A stretch of 25,267 bases of DNA from a virus. Of this stretch, positions 1-7,913 are shown piece by piece. The position numbers and the translations under genes were made by a program. The notes below the pieces were generated by a model. That model searched no databases, was not told where the DNA came from, and was given only the letters and a program-made list of their open reading frames with translations. The first letter of the stretch is position 1; the number at the start of each line of letters is the position of its first letter. The stretch is taken from IMG/VR virus record IMGVR_UViG_3300035633_000452, positions 1 through 25,267 of that record. The stretch is one strand, 5' to 3'.

Positions 1-198
1 CTCAGAGCGTTCTTGAAAACATCCAACTGCTGATTAGTATCGCTAGCATAACGAACAACAGAGAAGCTTCCTTCGACAGTATAAGCAACCGGCTCATGAC
101 TAATGATTTCAAAGATACCAATCGACTCAATTGGTACATGTTGTACGTTATGCTAGCGATACTAATCAGCAGTTGGATGTTTTCAAGAACGCTCTGAG
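1..198. repeat. Fold-back inverted repeat at left edge
   Basis: Bases 1-53 are an exact reverse complement of 146-198. After one mismatch (54 versus 145) the match continues for six more bases, giving arms 1-60 and 139-198 with a 78-base spacer. The left arm starts exactly at the first base of the window. The spacer plus left arm, read on the minus strand, encode protein that is collinear with the downstream tube-like gene, so one DNA segment is present in both orientations. The hexamer TGTTGT at 139-144 pairs with ACAACA at 55-60, which is the microhomology expected if a 3' end folded back and primed on itself. I infer an amplification or assembly chimera rather than a genomic feature. A true inverted duplication cannot be excluded without reads. 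Confidence 0.9.
3..143 (-). pseudogene. Inverted fragment of the tube-like gene
   Basis: The minus strand from 143 down to 3 is open in one frame and reads QHVPIESIGIFEIISHEP, continuing to a segment that ends VVRYASDTNQQLDVFKNAL. It aligns without gaps to the second tube-like protein (593-1201): QHV matches NHV, HEPVAY matches HQPVSY, and the G-S-hydrophobic pattern that follows is shared. The last 20 or so codons are the same codons found on the plus strand from 140 onward, with one silent difference in a valine codon (base 145). This is therefore the true upstream coding sequence of the plus-strand gene, shown in reverse because of the fold-back. It is not an independent minus-strand gene. 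Confidence 0.8.
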
Positions 199-562
199 TG
201 GTGATACTTCTACAAATCAGCAGGCAGCTAACCACGCGGCAGGACTTCAAATCAATGACCATATTAACCCAGGTGCAATATTGACATCTACTACTTTCGA
301 TATGGAAGTTGTTGAAAAGTCTTCTGGAACTGAAAAAAACGTTAACTTCTTCACCATTAAAGATTGTAGGATTACACGTCGAGGATCTTCTCTTAATAAG
401 AGAAATGTTCTTGTTGATCAATATAGCTTCGTTGGTCGTCTTGCTGAAGATGGAGACGCTGTTGAAGGTACACCTGACGTCGCACCATCTCCTGGCGAGG
501 CAGGTGAGAGTACAGGTAGTGAAGCTACTGGCGCTGGTGGCGGTGGTGGCGGTGGTGAATAA
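131..562 (+). CDS. Tail-tube-like protein 1, 5' end disrupted
   Basis: This is the C-terminal part of a structural protein related to the next gene. Shared features are the VVRY / VIKY segment near the start and the later KDCRIT / RDCRFT strand followed by a KR-containing hairpin and an acidic turn. Such small beta-rich proteins just upstream of the chaperones are typical of contractile tail tubes and tube-like baseplate adaptors (T4 gp19, gp48, gp54); the assignment is inferred from fold pattern and position. The protein ends in an acidic, Pro/Gly-rich tail closing with seven glycines (about 538-557), which the paralogues lack. The frame is open only from 107, and the TTG at 131 is an artefact of the fold-back junction. 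Homology to the real protein begins at about 140. The true N-terminus is missing; more of it is readable on the minus strand at 143-3. The next gene has its own strong ribosome binding site. Confidence 0.7.
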   Translation: MVHVVRYASDTNQQLDVFKNALSGDTSTNQQAANHAAGLQINDHINPGAILTSTTFDMEVVEKSSGTEKNVNFFTIKDCRITRRGSSLNKRNVLVDQYSFVGRLAEDGDAVEGTPDVAPSPGEAGESTGSEATGAGGGGGGGE

Positions 563-592
563 GGTTAATCTCTTAACTTTTAGGAGGTTAGC

Positions 593-1201
593 ATGGCTAA
601 TCAAAAACCCTTCTTTATTACTGGTGCCAACGCTGCTATTAAAGTAGATGGTATCAATGTTGCTTACGCCAACTCAGTCTCTTGCCAAGTCACTGTCAAT
701 CATGTATCTCCTCGTGTACTTGGTAGGGCTGAGGTTGAAGCACATCAGCCAGTTTCTTACGATGTATCTGGATCTCTAACTGTAATTAAATACGGTCAAG
801 GAATTCGGGAGTTTATTGGAAGCGACAAATCTCCAAGATTATCCACAAATAAAGGTAATGGTCCAGGTTCTTTTGAAGCCGAAGGTTCACTGGTTTCTAG
901 GGCGTTAGGTTTACCTAAATTATTAGGTGATGACCCCACAGGTGCAGCAGCAGAAGGTTTCGATCCTTTCCACTTCTTCCAATCTAAGCAGTTTAATATT
1001 GAGATTCAGCAAAAAGCTGGTGGCAATGAAAAGATAGATATAGCAACTATGATTAGGTTGAGGGACTGTAGATTCACTGGACTTCAATTTCAACTTCAGA
1101 AACGTGGAGCTGGTACCATGGTGATGGCATTTAAAGCACGCTATTATGACGATGATACAATAATAGCTAGAGGTTCTGGAGTAGGTCAGGAGCTTAGCTA
1201 A
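593..1201 (+). CDS. Tail-tube-like structural protein 2
   Basis: This 202-aa protein is predicted to be beta-rich and is the only complete close relative of the broken gene upstream. It begins MANQKPFFITGANAAIKVDG, followed by alternating hydrophobic strands, a HQPVSYDVSGSLTVIKY hairpin (about residues 50-66) and a C-terminal RDCRFTG strand (about 157-163). This pattern matches the tube-fold family that makes the inner tube or its baseplate-proximal rings in contractile tails. The family assignment is inferred from pattern, size and position, not from a search. The start is secure: AGGAGG at 582-587 lies six bases before ATG 593. The stop overlaps the next start (TAATG at 1199-1203), so translation is probably coupled. 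It could be the major tube protein or a gp48/gp54-like tube initiator. Confidence 0.65.
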   Translation: MANQKPFFITGANAAIKVDGINVAYANSVSCQVTVNHVSPRVLGRAEVEAHQPVSYDVSGSLTVIKYGQGIREFIGSDKSPRLSTNKGNGPGSFEAEGSLVSRALGLPKLLGDDPTGAAAEGFDPFHFFQSKQFNIEIQQKAGGNEKIDIATMIRLRDCRFTGLQFQLQKRGAGTMVMAFKARYYDDDTIIARGSGVGQELS

Positions 1202-1797
1202 TGGCAGTTGAAAATAAAATTACAAAAAATGGTTCAATAGTTGGAGCTGCTGGTGGACTTTTACAAAACTCTCTAGAGTCTGCTATTGGCGGCATATCCC
1301 CTTTAAATGATTTTGGTAAATACTTCACAGGTCTTAGGGCGATCATAAAGATAAACGATCGACTATTTGGCTTTGCTTTTGCTGTAACGATGAATATCAA
1401 ATACCAGACCGATGAAATTTGGACTATCGATAACACTCTACCTCATGAACTTGCACCACAAAAGATGATAGCCAATGGAACTATTTCAATGTTTCACATT
1501 CCTGGTAGAGGGCCAGGTACTAGACATATTACACCAAACGTGCTATCGTTGTTGAATCATAGATATATAACTATCGACATATCTGATCAAACAACTGGCG
1601 AGACTATTTTTAAAACAGATAAAGCAATGATAGTAGGTAGATATCAGGATGTTCAAGCTGATAAGATCTCTACCATAAAGCTAGATTGGAAAGCTATCGA
1701 GTGGCAGACAGAGAATGCACCAGCAGAACCAACTGGAGCGAGTGAGTCAGCAGACACTGGAGATAGTGGTCTTATTCCAAATTTTAACCTTTTTTAG
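1201..1797 (+). CDS. Tail-tube-like structural protein 3
   Basis: This 198-aa protein begins with a Gly/Ala-rich stretch (to about residue 35), then the segment FTGLRAIIKINDRLFGFAFA, which matches the AAIKVDGINVAYA segment of protein 2. A histidine-led hairpin (HELAPQKMIANGTISMF, about 81-97) corresponds to HQPVSYDVSGSLTV, and a closing strand pair ends KLDWKAIEW. I read it as a third, more diverged member of the same tube-like family. In T4, gp48 and gp54 are tube-like proteins that cap the baseplate and start tube assembly, and one of the three could have that role. The C-terminus (about 165-190) is Ala/Glu/Ser-rich and probably disordered. AGGAG at 1188-1192, inside the end of gene 2, precedes the ATG, which overlaps the upstream stop by one base. 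Confidence 0.55.
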   Translation: MAVENKITKNGSIVGAAGGLLQNSLESAIGGISPLNDFGKYFTGLRAIIKINDRLFGFAFAVTMNIKYQTDEIWTIDNTLPHELAPQKMIANGTISMFHIPGRGPGTRHITPNVLSLLNHRYITIDISDQTTGETIFKTDKAMIVGRYQDVQADKISTIKLDWKAIEWQTENAPAEPTGASESADTGDSGLIPNFNLF

Positions 1798-1798
1798 G

Positions 1799-1804
1799 TA
1801 TAAT
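1799..1804 (+). promoter_or_regulatory. TATAAT in intergenic gap, possible late promoter
   Basis: TATAAT lies two bases after the stop of the third tube-like gene, in the 38-bp gap before the chaperone gene. I see no convincing -35 hexamer, which would be acceptable for a phage late promoter that uses its own sigma factor. The same hexamer occurs in two of the other gaps in the window (9029-9034 and 21645-21650). In an AT-rich genome this could be chance. Confidence 0.25.
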
Positions 1805-1835
1805 CTTCATATCGGTCTATGAGTTGGAGATTTAA

Positions 1836-2255
1836 ATGTATAAGAGCTTACCAAAGATAGAGAAAACTTTCGAAATTGAAGTAGAAGGTGAAACCACTGG
1901 AATCAAGTATGAAGGTAAATTCACATCTAAATGCGTACTCTCTCTAGCTGATAAGCAAAGTCTTGAGCTTGAGAAATCGCGCCTAACAGCAGATTATGCA
2001 AATCCAAGCGGCAAACTATATGCTATGGCAACTATGGTCTCATCTTTGCGAGCTCGCCTAGTCGAATTTCCTGAATGGTGGAAAGAGGTTGGAAACGGAT
2101 CTGATCTTTTAGATGAGAATGTGCTAGTAGATATTTTTGATAAATGTGAAGATCTTGCATTAGAGTGGAAGAATGATCTCAAGAAAGCCTCTGGTAAGGA
2201 GGAAAAAGAGAAATCGGGAAACTCGAAAAAGGAGAGCGGGAAGAGCACTCCATAG
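1836..2255 (+). CDS. Tail assembly chaperone, G-type frame
   Basis: This 139-aa protein has a mixed alpha/beta N-terminal half (about residues 1-110), including FEIEVEGETTGIKYEGKFTS and a WWKEVG segment, and ends in a lysine/serine/glutamate-rich disordered tail. It sits directly upstream of the tape measure gene and is followed by an overlapping reading frame in -1. That is the classical arrangement of tail assembly chaperones such as lambda G and G-T, which bind the tape measure during tail assembly and are absent from the mature virion. The start is supported by GGAG at 1826-1829, six bases before the ATG. The assignment rests on position, size and overlapping frames rather than on a recognised motif. 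The slippery region falls in the charged tail, about eight codons before the stop. Confidence 0.7.
   Translation: MYKSLPKIEKTFEIEVEGETTGIKYEGKFTSKCVLSLADKQSLELEKSRLTADYANPSGKLYAMATMVSSLRARLVEFPEWWKEVGNGSDLLDENVLVDIFDKCEDLALEWKNDLKKASGKEEKEKSGNSKKESGKSTP
2196..2231 (+). promoter_or_regulatory. Candidate programmed -1 frameshift site
   Basis: The chaperone frame and the downstream open frame overlap from 2198 to 2255, with the second frame in -1. Within the overlap the best slippery heptamer is G AAA AAG at 2225-2231 (zero-frame codons AAA and AAG). A weaker candidate, GGAAAAA, lies at 2201-2207. AAGGAGG at 2196-2202 is a strong internal Shine-Dalgarno-like sequence and could stimulate slippage, although it is farther upstream of the first heptamer than in the well-studied dnaX case. 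Slippage at 2231 would give a fusion of about 282 residues. Confidence 0.55.
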
Positions 2256-2683
2256 TTGACATTATAGACTCAATATCTGAATCTCACTTTTCTAAAGATA
2301 ATCCAGACTATACATTGCATTTTTTACAAATGTGGTGGTGTAAAAAATACAATAAACCATTGAAAGATCCAATTCTTATGCAGTACTCTGTAGAGGAGTT
2401 ATTGTATGAGATGATGTCGCATAGGCATTATGACAATGATCTAAATAGACAACGTCAAGAAGAAGCTGATAGAATAGAAATTGAGAAGTATGATGAAGAC
2501 GTTGAATGGGCAGAAGAAATGGAACGTCTTGAGGCAGAAAAGCTTAAACAAGACACCAAACCTCCTACTTCTCCTGCTGAAGCTCCTCATAACCAAGAGT
2601 GGATGCAGCAGATAATTGAAGAAGAGAAGAAGAAGTTTGGTGACGATTTTGGTGAAGATATTTCTTTTAACATGGATGAATAG
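2231..2683 (+). CDS. Tail assembly chaperone, T-type frame (-1 extension)
   Basis: This frame is open from 2198 to the stop at 2681-2683, in -1 relative to the G-type frame. It has no ATG or GTG, and no TTG before 2315; that TTG lacks a ribosome binding site and would cut off part of the conserved block. Expression by -1 frameshifting is therefore the simplest reading. The product contains HFLQMWWCKKYNKPLKDP followed by a YSVEELLYEMM helix, a pattern I associate with the second chaperone domain in large phages. After that comes a long charged helix (about 2420-2560) rich in Glu, Asp and Arg, a Pro/Ala linker, and an acidic end. The T domain is expected to bind the tape measure protein encoded two bases downstream. 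An annotation of only 2315-2683 would miss the N-terminal part. Confidence 0.65.
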   Translation, partial: GEREEHSIVDIIDSISESHFSKDNPDYTLHFLQMWWCKKYNKPLKDPILMQYSVEELLYEMMSHRHYDNDLNRQRQEEADRIEIEKYDEDVEWAEEMERLEAEKLKQDTKPPTSPAEAPHNQEWMQQIIEEEKKKFGDDFGEDISFNMDE

Positions 2684-2685
2684 AT

Positions 2686-5600
2686 ATGGCTACAAACTAT
2701 AATAGAGGTAGAGGTAAAATTTCTTCTCGTATTGAAGAAGCCATCTCTAGAAGAGATAAAGAATTAGATACAGTAACTTCTGAAACTGCTAGAAGGATAG
2801 AGCAACTTCATAAAGCGAGAGAAGAGGCTGTTGCTAAGCGCATAGAAGATCTTCAAGAAATTAAAGAGAGTATAGCTGAGTTAGAAGTTGAAAAATATAA
2901 ATACTCTCAAACAGGTCGTCAAAAAGAAGCTGCTGTTTTACAAACTCAAATATCTGATTTGAAAGATAGTGAAGTAAATCTTACTAGAAGAGGTAGTCTA
3001 AATCTAGATCGCCTTTTTGAAAAAAGAGAACAATCTGACATGCAAAGAAGGTCAGAAATTACAGCCGCTCAACAGGGTTTTGAGCGATCTATGGCTTCTG
3101 CAATGTCAACAAGACAAACAGCATCTGAGATATCTCAAGCAAGATCTAGAGAAGAAGTTAGACGTAAAGCAATTGATCAAGCCTCTAGACCTGAAATATC
3201 AACATTTGAACTTCAGAGAAATATAGAAAGAAGACGAGAGCTACTTAAGACTGCTCAGGGAAGAGTGCTTGAATCTGCTAGAGGTCAGACACTGGAATCA
3301 ACTCTAGAATATGATGAGCGTAAGGGCGCTGTTTTAGACGACAAGGCACAAGCAGAGCTAGCATTTGGTAGACGAGTAAGCCCTCTCCTTTCACAACGTA
3401 TAGGTGTAGAGCAGAGAATAAAAGGCAGCATTGCACAGGATGAAGAAACTCTTGCTGAAAGAAAGCGACTAGGTCTGGATATATATAGTCGCTTCAGTAG
3501 AGCTAGCGCTAGAGCTGAACAGGTAGAGACCACTGAAAGACAGGGAATGCTTCGTAGAGAAGTATTGGGTGGCCAATACAATAAAGCAGACATTGATAAA
3601 GAAGTTGCTGAAAAAACTAGAGAATTAATAACCACCTTTAGTGAATTAAATAAAGCCTTTAAAGAGGGTTCAGAAAATGCTGACATGTTGTCAGCAAGTT
3701 TTGAAAAGGTTGACTCGGAGCTAAAAGAAAAACAATTTATTCAAAGAGAGTTGGCTAGAGTCCCAAGTGGTCGTGACATTTCAGATACACTTGGTTATGT
3801 CGGTAGACAGTTTCAAGGTGTGGGTGCTGCATTATCTACTGCTGGTGAAACCTACGGCTATGGCACGGTAGGTGTTCAAGAACAGCTTATGGCTAATCGT
3901 ACTGCATTTGCAGAAAGAGCTAATCAGATTAATCGAGATGCTATTTCAGCAGCACAGGGTGACTTTTCCGCTATTCGACGAGTGTTAACAGGCCAAATTG
4001 AGCAAGAAGCATCCTACGGTGCTCAAATAGGCAATATGCAAGATACTGCTCAAGGGTTTGGTCTGTTGGGTAGTGGTGCTGTTGCTTTAGGTGCAATTAC
4101 ATCAGAAGGTGGTGATCTTGCTAGTCGTTTTATAACCGGTAGTGCAATTAACCCACTGATGGGATTAAAAGCTGCTGCATCTGGCGCTCTAGAAGACATG
4201 GGTCAAGCTGCTCCTTCAATCGGTGGATTTTTAAACAATGCAGCAGACTATCGATTCCAAATACAACAAAAAAGAGCTGAACTAGGTGCACAACAACAAG
4301 CACGAGCGCTTGATAGTGCAATTAATGCGCTTTCTGATGAAGCAGGTCAAGCTGGATTAGAATATACTATCAGTGTTGCGGAAGCTACTAGAGGTCTTGG
4401 GCGCGGTCAAGTAGGTGCTAGACGTGACAGACCGTTGTTAGAAACAGGTCAGGCACTTCAAGATAGATCTGCAAATATTCAAGAATCTACTTTAGGATTT
4501 TTCTCTGGTGTTGATCTTGATTTTAGAGATACACAGAGAGAGAGCTATAGCAGAGAGTACCGTGGTAGCAGCATTCGCCGAATGACACCAGAAGATCAGG
4601 CTATAAGATCGAGGAACGTAGATAGGGGTATTTCTGACAAGTTTATGGATTTTGTTGATTTCACAGAATCTCTTGGGAACGCTATTCCACAATCATCGAG
4701 ATCGGCTTACAATGGACCACTTCGTCCACTGTCTGAAGGCATGGATGGAATAATGAGAGAAGGTGGTGAATCTGCTACCGATAGAAGATCAAGATTACAG
4801 CAAGCTCTTAGAGATCCTGCTGAGATAGCTGAAGAAAGTGGACTTACTCAACAGCAACTTATTGGCCTAGTTGGTCAATCTATCCAAGGACTAGGATCTC
4901 AATTCTCTAGAGATCCTGAACAACTAGAAAGATTGGAAGAAGCTGGAAGGTTAGCTCGTTCAGGCTATTTACGCTCTCCAGAACAGGCAATTGAGTTTCA
5001 AACTAAGCTCACAAGACTTGGTGGCGATGAGACTGACACTAGAATGAGAAGTGTCATGGAATCAGCTTTTGCTGCTGGTTTTGATAACTCTACAGCATTC
5101 TCTGAATTGGTAAACGTAGCTACAGAAACAGCAGCCAATACAAAAGCTACTGCTTCTGGTATTGATGTAACCAGTGCAGCTTCAAACATTGCGTCAATAG
5201 CTTTTCAGGCTGGTGATAGAGGTATGAATGAGTTTCAAAGAGCTCGTTCAGCACAAACAGCCATAGGTCGCATCAGCGATGTTATGACTAGCGGAGATAT
5301 GTCTTTCGGCAACGTTATGGAAAGACAATATCTGCAGCAAGGCTTAGAAGGTGCAGATACACTTCAGATAGAACAGATATCTCGAATGTCTCCTGCAGAA
5401 ATAAGAGCTTTGAATGAAGCCTTTGCAAAAGGTGATGAAGCTGGGCAACGATACATACAGCAAAACTTTCCAGGACTTCAAGGAACTTTAAAAACAGGAG
5501 AGGACATAGAAGCAGTAAATAAAGCTGGTCGTGCAAATGTTGTTTTTGGAAGTGGGTATACATTAGGCGTTGGTGGCGAAGGTGTACCAGCACTGAAAAA

Positions 5601-6120
5601 ATTTATTGAAACAGGCGATAAATCGGCTTTTGACAATCTAGATAGCAAAACTAGAAATAACATCCTTTCAATGCTACAAATGGAATACGGTAAACCAGAT
5701 ATTGCTATTGGTGCTATTACAGCGACCACATCTGCAGATGATCCACAAAGAAGAGCTTTAGATCAACGCGCACAAATCAGTGCTGAGCAACTTAGAAATG
5801 CTAGGGCTGAAGGTCAAGCAACAGTTACATCTGCTGGTGTAGAGCAAGTTGAAGATGTTGGTATAAGCAATGTAGCTAAAATAATGAAAGAAGCTGCTGA
5901 TCAGATAGATTTTGGCGCATTTAAAAAAGCAGCTGAAACTGCAGCTTCAGATCTCAGCGTATCGCATACAGCTTTCAAGACTGAGTTGGAGTCTATGACC
6001 GGTAATGTTAAATTTATCACCGATGCTCTTATGGAAATTGGAACCAGCTTAGGGTTGGTTAAGATAGACACTAATAGTAGAGGTAGGTATAACTTCGGTG
6101 GCAACAGAAGGGGTAGATAG
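2686..6120 (+). CDS. Tape measure protein
   Basis: This 1144-aa protein is the longest product in the early part of the operon and directly follows the chaperone pair, the standard place for the tape measure, which sets tail length and is ejected ahead of the DNA. Residues 1 to about 370 are strongly charged (Arg/Glu/Lys/Gln) and predicted coiled coil. About 452-515 is a hydrophobic, Gly/Ala-rich segment (GLLGSGAVALGAITSEGG and onward) that could insert in a membrane. The remainder is Ala/Gln-rich and helical with few aromatics. Both ends are Arg/Gly-rich (NRGRGK at the start, GGNRRGR at the end). I see no peptidase or lysozyme motif, so it may lack the cell-wall enzyme some tape measures carry. 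At the usual 0.15 nm per residue its length suggests a tail of roughly 170 nm. ATG 2686 follows the previous stop by two bases, with only a weak ribosome binding site. Confidence 0.85.
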   Translation: MATNYNRGRGKISSRIEEAISRRDKELDTVTSETARRIEQLHKAREEAVAKRIEDLQEIKESIAELEVEKYKYSQTGRQKEAAVLQTQISDLKDSEVNLTRRGSLNLDRLFEKREQSDMQRRSEITAAQQGFERSMASAMSTRQTASEISQARSREEVRRKAIDQASRPEISTFELQRNIERRRELLKTAQGRVLESARGQTLESTLEYDERKGAVLDDKAQAELAFGRRVSPLLSQRIGVEQRIKGSIAQDEETLAERKRLGLDIYSRFSRASARAEQVETTERQGMLRREVLGGQYNKADIDKEVAEKTRELITTFSELNKAFKEGSENADMLSASFEKVDSELKEKQFIQRELARVPSGRDISDTLGYVGRQFQGVGAALSTAGETYGYGTVGVQEQLMANRTAFAERANQINRDAISAAQGDFSAIRRVLTGQIEQEASYGAQIGNMQDTAQGFGLLGSGAVALGAITSEGGDLASRFITGSAINPLMGLKAAASGALEDMGQAAPSIGGFLNNAADYRFQIQQKRAELGAQQQARALDSAINALSDEAGQAGLEYTISVAEATRGLGRGQVGARRDRPLLETGQALQDRSANIQESTLGFFSGVDLDFRDTQRESYSREYRGSSIRRMTPEDQAIRSRNVDRGISDKFMDFVDFTESLGNAIPQSSRSAYNGPLRPLSEGMDGIMREGGESATDRRSRLQQALRDPAEIAEESGLTQQQLIGLVGQSIQGLGSQFSRDPEQLERLEEAGRLARSGYLRSPEQAIEFQTKLTRLGGDETDTRMRSVMESAFAAGFDNSTAFSELVNVATETAANTKATASGIDVTSAASNIASIAFQAGDRGMNEFQRARSAQTAIGRISDVMTSGDMSFGNVMERQYLQQGLEGADTLQIEQISRMSPAEIRALNEAFAKGDEAGQRYIQQNFPGLQGTLKTGEDIEAVNKAGRANVVFGSGYTLGVGGEGVPALKKFIETGDKSAFDNLDSKTRNNILSMLQMEYGKPDIAIGAITATTSADDPQRRALDQRAQISAEQLRNARAEGQATVTSAGVEQVEDVGISNVAKIMKEAADQIDFGAFKKAAETAASDLSVSHTAFKTELESMTGNVKFITDALMEIGTSLGLVKIDTNSRGRYNFGGNRRGR

Positions 6121-7913
6121 TGGCTACTATAGAGCATATTAAAAAGGTTAGCCATGCTGCTATTAAGATATTCAACTACGATGAACGTGGTAATGCAGAT
6201 GGTATATCAAGCCCTGATGACATCTTTGAAAAAATAGATTTAACTAATGAGATTATCTCTATTGATGTAAGTAAAGATAAATCATCACCTTCTGGTGAAT
6301 TTCAATTTTATCTAGCACCTACCTCAAATTGGGTGTCACGCATTACACCGGGCAGCTGGTGTGTAATCATGATGTCTAATGACAAAGATGCAATTAACTT
6401 TAAAAAAGCAGATCGCAAATCATTGAAGATGGTTGGTAGGATTACCTCTGCCAGATTAGCAGTTCAGGTAGATGATGCTACTGGTGCTAGAAATACGCAA
6501 TACGTTGTTACTGGTAAAGATTGGGGATGTGTATTTGAATCTCTTATATATATCGACCCCATCTTTCGTGGCTCAACCATCGATGGAAAAAGTGCAATAT
6601 TTCAAGCTTCTGCTTTGCTGAGTAGCTATAAGGCTAGTTGGATAAATGGACAGGGTTTACCAACTCCAGGTAATGTAGTTAAATCACTTAAAGCACTATG
6701 GGGACAAGAAGAAAATCTATTATCTAGTTTTGTAGGAGCTTTGTCTGACTCTAGCTCTTTTAAAGTTCAACCAACTCTAGCCTCATTATCTTCTTTTCGT
6801 TTACCTTCTTTAGTTGCAGATTACTTATCTAAAGATACTTCAATATCTGGTACTTCCTCTAATTTTGCTTCATTTATTACTGATGTTGAAGGTATACTAT
6901 CTTCTGAAGATAGTTATAAAACTGAAAGTGGCTATGATGGCTACGGAATGCCAGACATACATGCACTATATGGAATTAATAGGTTTTGGGATGTTCTACA
7001 GCAAAATGCAAACCTATCTTTAAACGAGATGTTTTGCGACATTCGTTGGGACGACAATCTACCAAGATTTGCCCTATATAGAAGAATAAAACCATTCTGT
7101 CTACGTGCTGAGTTTGAGGGATCTAAAGATCTTACTAACAAGATATCCTTGTTTAAAAACATACGTAAGATAAAAGTAAAAGCATCTGAGGTTATTGATA
7201 TCAATGCTGGAACAAATTGGCGAGATCGTGTTAACTTCATAGAAATGAAAGCAGCACCAAACCTAATAAGGGATTTTTTCAGTAGCAGTGTCAAACTAGA
7301 TCAGCAGATTGCTGATGCTAAATCTATTGAACGAGATGGCTTTAGACCATTTCCAATAAGCATGTCCACGGCTACCTATCTACCATTCTCTTCTAATAAG
7401 CCAGGTCAAAATGATAAGAACGCTTTGGATTTTGTAAATTGGAAGTATCTCTTAAAAGAGTGGAACTTCAATACCCATACATTGCTGAACGGATCTATGA
7501 ATATTGTTGGTCAAGATGATTATATTGGAGTTGGCGACAATATAATGGTTAACGCATCAATATTTGGTGGTGGAAGTTTTAACTCATCAAGCTCAAATAG
7601 TTCAGCATATCTACTTGTGCACGTTGAAGGTGTTAGTCATAACATGCAGGTTACATCAGAAGGTGCTAGAGTCTTTTCAACATCTATACGCTTTGTGCGC
7701 GGTGTATTTACCGATGAAGAAGGTAATCCACTTTCTGGTAATGGTGTAGCTGGAGTATTAAGCTCATTCGCTCCTCCATCTTTGGGTGCTGGAGGTGGTC
7801 CACTTACTGAAGGTATAGATGACAAAGCTTCTGATACAAAGGGTGTTGATTTTGGTACAAATAACAAAATAGCACCTAAAATGAACTCTTCAAATGATCC
7901 AAAGGGAGAGTAA
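6120..7913 (+). CDS. Baseplate hub protein (gp27/GpD-like)
   Basis: This 597-aa protein directly follows the tape measure. It starts with GTG, sharing its first base with the upstream TAG (TAGTG). The N-terminal region has two patterns typical of hub barrels: a 'TPGSWCVIMM' strand preceded by an APTSNW segment (about 67-85), and 'MVGRITSARLAVQVDD' leading to a YVVTGKDWG motif (about 103-140). The C-terminal part has LLVHVEGVSHNMQV followed by ARVFSTSIRFVRG (about 497-530), again a hub signature. Hub proteins form a trimer linking the tube to the spike at the baseplate centre. The insert between the two parts (about 160-330) is Ser/Leu-rich and unassigned. The C-terminal 60 residues are Gly/Pro-rich and probably flexible. 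I see no lysozyme domain. The assignment is from motif memory and gene order. Confidence 0.7.
   Translation: MATIEHIKKVSHAAIKIFNYDERGNADGISSPDDIFEKIDLTNEIISIDVSKDKSSPSGEFQFYLAPTSNWVSRITPGSWCVIMMSNDKDAINFKKADRKSLKMVGRITSARLAVQVDDATGARNTQYVVTGKDWGCVFESLIYIDPIFRGSTIDGKSAIFQASALLSSYKASWINGQGLPTPGNVVKSLKALWGQEENLLSSFVGALSDSSSFKVQPTLASLSSFRLPSLVADYLSKDTSISGTSSNFASFITDVEGILSSEDSYKTESGYDGYGMPDIHALYGINRFWDVLQQNANLSLNEMFCDIRWDDNLPRFALYRRIKPFCLRAEFEGSKDLTNKISLFKNIRKIKVKASEVIDINAGTNWRDRVNFIEMKAAPNLIRDFFSSSVKLDQQIADAKSIERDGFRPFPISMSTATYLPFSSNKPGQNDKNALDFVNWKYLLKEWNFNTHTLLNGSMNIVGQDDYIGVGDNIMVNASIFGGGSFNSSSSNSSAYLLVHVEGVSHNMQVTSEGARVFSTSIRFVRGVFTDEEGNPLSGNGVAGVLSSFAPPSLGAGGGPLTEGIDDKASDTKGVDFGTNNKIAPKMNSSNDPKGE

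Noticed and set aside
1-198. Invertible switch or phage genome terminus (hairpin telomere) explaining the inverted repeat
   Set aside because: Inverting 61-138 would not restore any reading frame, no recombinase gene is nearby, and the repeat lies inside a structural gene. An amplification or assembly fold-back explains both arms and the microhomology.
527-558. Glycine-codon repeat as a mobile or regulatory DNA repeat
   Set aside because: The GGT/GGC run encodes the in-frame Gly-rich C-terminal tail of the tube-like protein, so simple coding low complexity explains it.
2-604. A 200-codon open frame on the minus strand at the left edge
   Set aside because: Its frame differs from the collinear tube-like sequence (143-3) and it runs antisense through the real gene and across the fold-back. 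Its composition is not protein-like.
2315-2683. Independent chaperone gene starting at TTG 2315
   Set aside because: There is no ribosome binding site before it, the frame is open back to 2198, and the conserved segment begins upstream. Frameshifting from the preceding gene fits better.
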